Positions 7,204-12,549 of a DNA stretch of 12,549 bases are shown here, piece after piece (position 1 is the stretch's first letter; each line of letters opens with the position of its first letter). The translations under genes were made by a program, and so were the position numbers. The notes under the pieces are model-generated. The model did not search any database. It was not told the DNA's origin and saw only the letters and a list, made by a program, of their open reading frames with translations. The DNA lies in the NCBI GenBank assembly GCA_047637875.1, contig JBLJBH010000019.1, forward strand, positions 1 to 12,549. The letters are read 5' to 3'. The stretch comes from UBA7396 sp047637875 (GTDB taxonomy: Bacteria; Patescibacteriota; Gracilibacteria; BD1-5; UBA6164).

Positions 7204-8976
7204 TTAACGGTTTATGATTCTGAAATAATTACCAGATTTCTCATCCACAGATATTACAATATCTTTATCGAGTAAATACAATATATCAACTAAAATATTC
7301 TTTAATCTATGTTTTATAACATTTTGATTCTTTTCAAACTCAGTATCTCTTCATAAAAGGCTATTTATTTTAGTTATAGAGAGGTTTAATCCTTTTTTCT
7401 GAATAGATTCAATATTTGAATTTAGAAATGCAAATAACCTCAATTTATGGTATTGAATTTGTAAAATATTTTTAGGAATGTAGGTAGTTCTACTCCTTAA
7501 AATATGAATCATTCATCTCAATCAATTAAACAAGGTTATCGTCATATATGTACGATTTTTCACTTCCTCTAGTTTCAAAAATGATATAGGATTTAAATAA
7601 GTATATAATACTCTTTTTCATTGAGATAAGTCATTTTCATTCAAATAAAAATATTCAACATATTGTACTTTTACTTTTATATATTCTAAATAGTTAATAA
7701 TTGTTAGTAATTTGTTTTTTAATACTCTAATATTTTCTTTGGAAAGGTATGAATTTTTAAAAATGGTATTTAATGTAACTTTCGTAAAGGTATATTGTCT
7801 TTTTTCGGAAATTGATAATATATTAAATAGAAACAACAATCAATATCATTTTAATTTTCAGTTATTATCTAGTATTTCTTCCTTGATGTTTTCGATTAAA
7901 TCAGAAGGTATTTCTCCATAATCTTTTTTTATTTTTTCCTCATCAATTTCATATATACCATCAATAAAGTTTTTATAAACATAAGAATTAAATTGAAGAT
8001 AATTATCTGATACTTTTTTGATTCAATAATATTTACTTAAAAATTTTAACATTTCAAGATATGGTTTTTCAGAATATCTCAGTTCTTTGAATACATAATT
8101 CATTAAAAATCAAACTATTCATCATCTTCATTTACCTACACAATCATAAATTGTGTTTGTTTCCTTATTTACTTGAATTCTATGTCAATTAATGAATAAA
8201 TATTCATCAAATTATATTTCGATTCATTCATTTCTTAAATTATCAATAACTCCAATTTGCGATTTTTTATCTAAATCATCTGATTTAAAATTTAAGTCTG
8301 TAAGTGCTCATAAACTTTCAATTTTCTCTAAAAAAGCATTTTTAACCTCTTCTTTGTTTTCTTTTTTTATTTTTTGAATCTCTAACTCGGCTAGATTATC
8401 TTTTATTTTAAAGTTATACCCATATTCTTTATTTATGATATGAATAAAATCATCGAATTTATATTTGTAAGAAAAATCAATTTTAATAGTAATAATTTCT
8501 TTTTTTGTTTTACAATCAACACTTCAAGGTAATTTCATTATTCCTGTAATAAACTTAAACTTTGTATCTCATCATAATTTTTCGTTTAAAAATTGATAAA
8601 TAATAGGAAGTTCTTTTTTATATAATTTGTATAAAGTTTTTTCAATAATAAAGATAATATGAAATCATCAGTTAGTTTCATTAATTAATTGTGGCGATAG
8701 ATTATAATTTTGTTCTAAGCTTTGCAATTTATCAAAAACAACCTCATCAGAAATACCATTTTTTCTGCTATCTACATCAATTCAGAAGCAATATAAGTGT
8801 TCTAATGTTTTCTTTTTTCTAATACCATTTATATGTCAATTAATTGACCAATACAAGTTTTCTGACTCTGGTTGGTCTAATAATTCTTTATTTAGATATT
8901 TGGTTCTAAGAAACATTTTAGCTTCTGGATTAATTTGTTTAACAAGGTTAAAACCTTCTATAATTTTATTGTTCAT
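7204..8976 (-). CDS. Archaeo-eukaryotic-type primase/replication protein with a CHC2-like segment
   Basis: The 590-residue product carries the three marks of the AEP/prim-pol fold: the metal-binding DVD (67-69, in YCFGIDVDSRKNG), the s-x-H-type motif TNGGFH (101-106) preceding a hydrophobic strand, and KLPGSVDCK (148-156), equivalent to the RxPGTxNxK nucleotide-binding motif. A second region, INGHRIQVNKETNTIYDCVG to about 318 (KGRGGIVGFLMNYVF inside), resembles the primase CHC2 zinc-finger fold, but only one cysteine is present, so it should not bind zinc. The C-terminal 200 residues look helical with winged-helix potential. No Walker A helicase motif is seen. Such proteins start replication in plasmids, phages and integrated elements. 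ATG at 8976 is chosen because the motifs follow at normal distance and a TATACT lies 4 bp upstream, suggesting a leaderless mRNA. Confidence 0.82.
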
Positions 8977-8980
8977 AATT

Positions 8981-8986
8981 AGTATA
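8981..8986 (-). promoter_or_regulatory. -10 box of the primase gene (probable leaderless start)
   Basis: TATACT on the minus strand lies 4 bp before the ATG at 8976, so transcription would start at or near the start codon. No good -35 is seen. A short GC-rich patch (GCGCTTTTCGC, 9005-9015) sits just upstream and can form a small hairpin. Confidence 0.4.
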
Positions 8987-9079
8987 AGTTAATAAATAAT
9001 ATTTGCGCTTTTCGCTCTAACTTACACACTTAAAAATGGTATAGAATAAAATACCCATCTAAAAAGTGGAAGTTTTAAA

Positions 9080-9622
9080 GTGAAAATAAAAAATGTGTGT
9101 ATTAGTAATAGAGATATTTCTCTGCTTTTATTTACTAATATTTTTTGTATGAATGATATAGTTCTTGAGAATACAATTGAAAATTATTTCTTAATTGACA
9201 GAAATAAGGTAAAAATTCGTTTTAGTTATGAATATTTTTCTGATTTTATTAAAAAGAATAAATTAGAAAGTATTTTTCTAAATAAATTACATATCAATAA
9301 AGAGAGTTCATTTGACTTCTTTTTGAATAAAATTCACAGTATAGATAAGGATGAAAAAATGGAAAATTGGGATTTCTTATGAAAACTATATTTTGATAAA
9401 AATCCTGAATTATCTGAATGATTATTTTATCTTGGTAATAACTGATATAAAACAAAATGATTTTTATTTTTCCCAAATTATAAAAAAGATGGTCAGATAA
9501 TAAATGATTTTTCACTTATTTGAGCTGAATTAAACGAATGAGAAAAAATAGACTTACTTGAATATGTTGATTTTAGTAATATATATAAAAGAGATTGAAT
9601 TATAATTTGTATTGAGTTATAA
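9080..9622 (+). CDS. Hypothetical protein, divergent from the primase gene
   Basis: A 180-residue protein with no signal peptide or clear membrane span. It begins MKIKNVCISNRDISLLL and is rich in Phe, Tyr, Ile, Lys and Asn. In the standard code it would stop at residue 100; with TGA as Gly it continues through GKLYFDKNPELSEG, LFYLGNNGYKTKGFLFFPNY and ends IIICIEL. The only plausible start is GTG at 9080: an in-frame TAA lies at 9047 and no in-frame ATG occurs between, while another GTG lies five codons further. The leader GTTTTAAA resembles that of other genes here. It is transcribed away from the primase gene across a 103-bp gap and ends at a strong terminator. No family recognised; the second half, with its alternating strands and glycine turns, looks beta-rich. 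Confidence 0.75.
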
Positions 9623-9629
9623 ATACAAA

Positions 9630-9673
9630 AAAAGAAGTAAAATCTAAAAAACTTTACTTCTTTTCTCTTTTTA
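9630..9673. terminator. Bidirectional terminator between the unknown gene and tmRNA
   Basis: A perfect 12-bp stem (AAAAGAAGTAAA at 9630-9641 with 9653-9664), 11-nt loop, followed by TTTTCTCTTTTT-like sequence on the plus strand and TTTTTTTGTATTT on the minus strand. It can end both convergent transcripts. Confidence 0.75.
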
Positions 9674-9685
9674 ATTTTTGCCTAT

Positions 9686-9718
9686 CCAATGCGATATAAA
9701 AGATTTTATAATTATTGG
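9686..9718. repeat. Two-part hairpin just past the tmRNA 3' end
   Basis: CCAAT (9686-9690) pairs with ATTGG (9714-9718), enclosing TATAAAA (9695-9701) paired with TTTTATA (9704-9710). It lies 19 bp beyond the mature tmRNA end and may be part of the precursor trailer or its terminator. Confidence 0.4.
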
Positions 9719-9736
9719 TTAGCGGTCTAGTTAGTT

Positions 9737-10204
9737 TGGTGGAGCCAACGAGATTTGAACTCGTGTCTTTTGAGGACAATCTTGCACATCTACTATTATA
9801 GTTTAGTTTTAATACTTTTTTAGATAGAAAATAAACAAAAATTCTAAAAAAGAAATTATTCTGTTGGTACTAATATTTACAAGGATAATTCAAAACCGGA
9901 AATATTAGACTTGAATCAATAATTTTAAAAATCTTCTCAAGCAAAAAATTTCTAAAATGTGTAGCAGACCAATCGGTACTCATTGACTATGCAAAGGCTA
10001 CAGTTTTACTTAAGTCTCTAAGTATGGACTATGCCATAGATGGAGCAAAAGAAGGAGTTAAAGCTTTTTTGAAAGCATTTAAACCAGCAGCAATTCTATT
10101 GTTTGCATTTATTGTTGTTTGTGGTGATTAAAGGAAGTCACAAACATCTCCCTAATAGCATACAAAATCATCTAAATCTCAAAATAGAAACCATAAATGA
10201 CCCC
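9737..10204 (-). ncRNA. ssrA: Transfer-messenger RNA (tmRNA)
   Basis: tmRNA rescues stalled ribosomes and tags the unfinished peptide for proteolysis. The ends form a tRNA-like acceptor: GGGGTCA (10204-10198) pairs with TGGCTCC (9747-9741), followed by ACCA; the T arm ACGAG-TTCAAAT-CTCGT is canonical. Pseudoknot 1 is visible: AGGGAG with CTTCCT (10153-10148 with 10137-10132), interleaved with TTTGTG and CACAAA (10144-10139 with 10123-10118). Twelve bases later the resume codon GCA (10106-10104) opens a 25-codon tag starting ANNRIAAGLNAFKK and ending SFAPSMA, then TAG (10031-10029). The TAG lies in the loop of a TATGG/CCATA hairpin, as usual for helix 5. At 468 nt it is longer than most tmRNAs. 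The tag contains no TGA; its one glycine is GGT. Confidence 0.95.
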
Positions 10205-10212
10205 GTACAATG

Positions 10213-10239
10213 ATTATATAGATTTTATGAAAAATGCAA
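10213..10239 (-). promoter_or_regulatory. ssrA promoter
   Basis: On the minus strand TTGCAT (10239-10234), a 15-bp spacer and TATAAT (10218-10213), with the mature 5' G of tmRNA (10204) 9 bp downstream. The exact fit of the start to the mature end suggests little or no 5' processing. Confidence 0.65.
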
Positions 10240-10250
10240 TTATTTTAAAT

Positions 10251-10277
10251 TTGCAGATTTTAAAAATACTCTATAAT
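10251..10277 (+). promoter_or_regulatory. Promoter of the DUF4153 gene
   Basis: TTGCAG (10251-10256), a 15-bp spacer and TATAAT (10272-10277), 31 bp before the ATG at 10309. It diverges from the ssrA promoter with the -35 boxes only 11 bp apart and has the same TTGCA core and 15-bp spacing. Confidence 0.6.
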
Positions 10278-10308
10278 GAAAATTAACTTAATTATTAACT
10301 AAAAATTT

Positions 10309-12228
10309 ATGTTAAACTTAACAAAACTTTTTTCTTTAGAAAAATTAAAAGAAAATCTAGTAAATATATGGAAAAGATTTCCAATAACTTTAGTAATACT
10401 TTTTACAATTACTACTTTATTTTTCATTGTTTTACACTGAGAGTTAACCTCTTTGCAAGAAAATGAATTTTTTAGATATATTTTATCTCTTATTATAACT
10501 TTTTTCTTGAGTTTATGAGTATATTTAACTACAGAAAATTTAGATAAACTAAAAATAAATAAACATATTTTACAACTTTTCCCTATCTTATTTTGAGTTT
10601 TATTTTTTCTAACATTTAAGACAAATTTTCAAAGTATTGATGATATGATTTATTTCATACTCACACTCACTTGAATTATTTGATATTTTTATATTGCTCC
10701 TTTTATTAAAAAAATCATTTCAAATAAATCTTTAGATGAAATTTATTATAGTTATTTTTATAACATAAGTGTAGTAATTTTGATGTCTTTCATACTTTGA
10801 TGAGTACTTTTTGCACTTTGAAGTATTTGAATAACTGCAGTTTTTGCCTTATTTGATATAAAAGACTTAATAAGTGAAAAAATATATTGAGATTGGGCAA
10901 TTCTTGCTTTATCTTTTATCACTCCAGTTTTTGCTTTAACTCAAATACCAGCTCAAAAAACATTTAATAAAAAATCATTTATAGAAAATAAATTTTTCTC
11001 ATTTTTAGTTAAATATATAGCTATTCCTTTTATTTATATCTATTTTATCATACTTTATGCTTACAGCGTAAAAGTACTTTTAAATTTCTCTACTTGGCCA
11101 AAATGAGAAGTAAGTTGGATGGTTATTTGATTTAGTATTTTCGGGTATTTAATCTATATGTTTTCAAGTATTTTTGAAGAAGAAAACAGATTTATAAAAT
11201 TCTTTAGAAAATATTTTCCAGCAGTTGTTATTCCTCAACTTTTTATGTTATTTTACGCAATTTACCTAAGAATAAATCAATACGATATAACTATGAATAG
11301 ATATTTTGTTGTTGTATTTGGGATTTGGCTAGTTATCATTTCACTATATTTTGCATTTTCAAAACTTAAACAAATTTATTTTATTCCAACTATTTTAACA
11401 CTTTTTACAATAATTATTTCAATCGGTCCTTGGTGAGTTTATTCGCTTCCAGAAGCTAGACAATTAAAAAGACTAGAAAATAATCTTTCAAAAGCTTGAG
11501 TATTACAAAGTTGAAAAATAGTTCCTTTAAAAGAGTATTCAGATATTGAGACAACTTTATCAAAAGAGATTTATAACTGAATAGATTATTTATGTGATTA
11601 CAATGATTGTAATAGTATAAAAACATTATTTAGTGAAATGTATAGCGATTTATATGAAAGAAAAAAGAAAGAGTTTGAAGAAATAAAAACTGAAGATGAG
11701 AAAAATTTTAAAAATGATGAAAAGTATTTGAAAGAAGTTAAATCAAGAGTTTATAATTGACCTAGTTCTTGGGAAATAGTTTCAGAAATCACAACTCAAA
11801 TCAAAGTAAAATCTTATTTTGATGATAACTATAATTCTCCAAATATTTATCTTTATATAGATTCAAAAGAGTGAATATTTCCACTTGATATAAATTGATA
11901 CTCAAAAATTTTTAAGATAAATAGTTATTTTGGTGATGAAAAAATAGGAAATGTTAAATATACTAATAAAAACACTTTAGAAGTAAAAGAAAATGGAATT
12001 TTAATTGATGAACTTGATTTAAGTGAAGTATCAAAAAAACTTTCAGAAGTGTATAATAAAACAAAAAATAATACTATATCAAAAGAAAATATGATTTATG
12101 AATTAAACTGAAAAACTTGAATTTATAAATTGATTTTAGAAAATATTAATATAACTAATCCTGCATATACAGGAAGTGTGGACTGAAAAGGTTATACAAG
12201 TATTGATGGATATTTACTTACAAAATAA
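10309..12228 (+). CDS. DUF4153-family polytopic membrane protein
   Basis: The 639-residue product has an N-terminal membrane domain of about 10-11 hydrophobic segments (about 20-375) and a C-terminal soluble domain of about 260 residues. It matches the layout of DUF4153 proteins, best known from Bacteroidetes: a YPITL-like start (RFPITLVILF, 23-32), the block AIYLRINQYDITMNRYFVVVFGIWLV near 320-345 (given in part: YLRINQYDITMNRYF), then ISIGPWGVYSLPEARQLKRL and the soluble segment with SGKIVPL. The biochemical role of the family is unknown. The C-terminal part, with a charged helix (YERKKKEFEEIKTEDEKNF) and a beta-rich end, follows the last membrane segment. About 35 glycines are TGA. The start has the leader ACTAAAAATTT and its own promoter; a terminator follows directly. 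Confidence 0.87.
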
Positions 12229-12253
12229 AAGCTAGATTTCTCTAGCTTTTTTT
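12227..12253. terminator. Terminator shared by the DUF4153 gene and the alkD-like gene
   Basis: AAAAGCTAGA (12227-12236) pairs with TCTAGCTTTT (12241-12250) across the loop TTTC, followed by TTT on the plus strand and ATTTTGT on the minus strand. It overlaps the stop codons of both convergent genes. Confidence 0.8.
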
Positions 12254-12549
12254 CATATAAAATTCTCTTTGTTCTTTATCAAGTTTTTCTATTGCATAAC
12301 GAAGCATAGTTCTTGGCATAATACGAGAATATTTATTTAAAAATTCATAAAGTGGTTTTATATCTTTTTTTCACATTTCCCTGAGCATCCAACCTGTCGC
12401 CTTATGAATCAAATCATGTTTATCCTGTAAAAGCATTTCAGATATTTTTATAGTACCCGAAAAATCTCATTGTCTCAAAAAATAAAAAGTAGTTAATTGA
12501 ACTGAACCCATAAAAGTGTAGAAGAAATAAAAAAGGGTTAGATTAAATT
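12242..12549 (-). CDS. AlkD-like DNA alkylation repair protein, C-terminal part
   Basis: AlkD proteins are HEAT-like repeat DNA glycosylases that remove alkylated bases. The visible 102 residues include the family's C-terminal signature: TIKISEMLLQDKHDLIHKA then TGWMLREMGKKD, and the ending FLNKYSRIMPRTMLRYAIEKLDKEQREFYMKKS, stop TAG. One glycine (in REMGKK) and two others are TGA. The frame stays open to the window edge, so the N-terminal half lies outside or is missing. The first 12 residues seen (FNLTLFYFFYTF) do not look like AlkD, where a W-x-R-R type segment is expected before VQLTTFYFLRQGDF. Either a frameshift or recombination junction lies near 12505-12515, or the protein is divergent there. 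Confidence 0.75.

Noticed and set aside
7712..8377. Plus-strand frames at 7712-7921 and 8192-8377
   Set aside because: They lie antisense within the primase gene, whose motifs and continuous frame are convincing.
9294..9515. Minus-strand frame within the 180-residue gene
   Set aside because: Shadow of the plus-strand gene, which is continuous to a terminator when TGA is glycine.
9700..9760. Attachment site at the ssrA 3' end
   Set aside because: ssrA is a common integration target, but no second copy of the ssrA end and no integrase gene are in the window.
9737..9800. tRNA gene at the ACGAG-TTCAAAT-CTCGT arm
   Set aside because: No anticodon arm fits nearby; the acceptor partner, pseudoknot and tag upstream show it is the 3' half of tmRNA.
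529..12228. TGA as tryptophan (mycoplasma-type code 4)
   Set aside because: TGA columns fall at glycines in HsdM (GAGKKAGEFYTP), in DG/NG turns and in AlkD REMGKK; tryptophan would not fit.

Overview
The window reads as DNA from a candidate-phylum bacterium of the Gracilibacteria/Absconditabacteria (BD1-5/SR1) group. It is very AT-rich. Every long gene is broken by in-frame TGA in the standard code but becomes one clean reading frame if TGA means glycine (genetic code 25). Family motifs settle the amino acid: the HsdM signature GAGKKAGEFYTP has TGA at glycine positions, and the propeller gene has TGA in repeated DG and NG turns. Stops are TAA, with TAG in the alkD-like gene and in the tmRNA tag. 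I see no Shine-Dalgarno sites; starts follow AT-rich leaders such as TAATTTTTAAAAATATG, or lie within a few bases of a promoter.

Layout. 18-2414 (minus) is a type I restriction-modification locus: a 58-residue ribbon-helix-helix (RHH) protein, then hsdM, then an hsdS that stops after one target-recognition domain. A perfect 13-bp inverted repeat overlies the probable hsdM promoter, so the RHH protein may control the methylase. 2415-2968 has no convincing gene but carries several palindromes. 2969-3186 looks like an undescribed structured RNA with its own promoter, several mutually exclusive helices, and a terminator-type hairpin that abuts the next start codon.

3187-7105 (plus) holds four unfamiliar genes. 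Two encode secreted proteins with similar signal peptides, one a small cytoplasmic protein, and the last a membrane-anchored protein with about 11 beta-propeller-like repeats. 7204-8976 (minus) encodes an archaeo-eukaryotic-type primase (AEP) with a CHC2-like segment, the kind of protein that starts replication of plasmids and integrated elements. A 180-residue unknown protein diverges from it (9080-9622).

The right end looks chromosomal: tmRNA (ssrA, minus, 9737-10204) with a long tag of unusual ending, divergent from a DUF4153 membrane protein (10309-12228), then the C-terminal part of an AlkD-like DNA repair protein (minus) running to the window edge. A reasonable inference is that roughly 2.4-9.6 kb, or the whole stretch left of ssrA, is accessory DNA lying beside ssrA, a common insertion target. 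I see no integrase and no duplicated ssrA end in the window, so integration is unproven.
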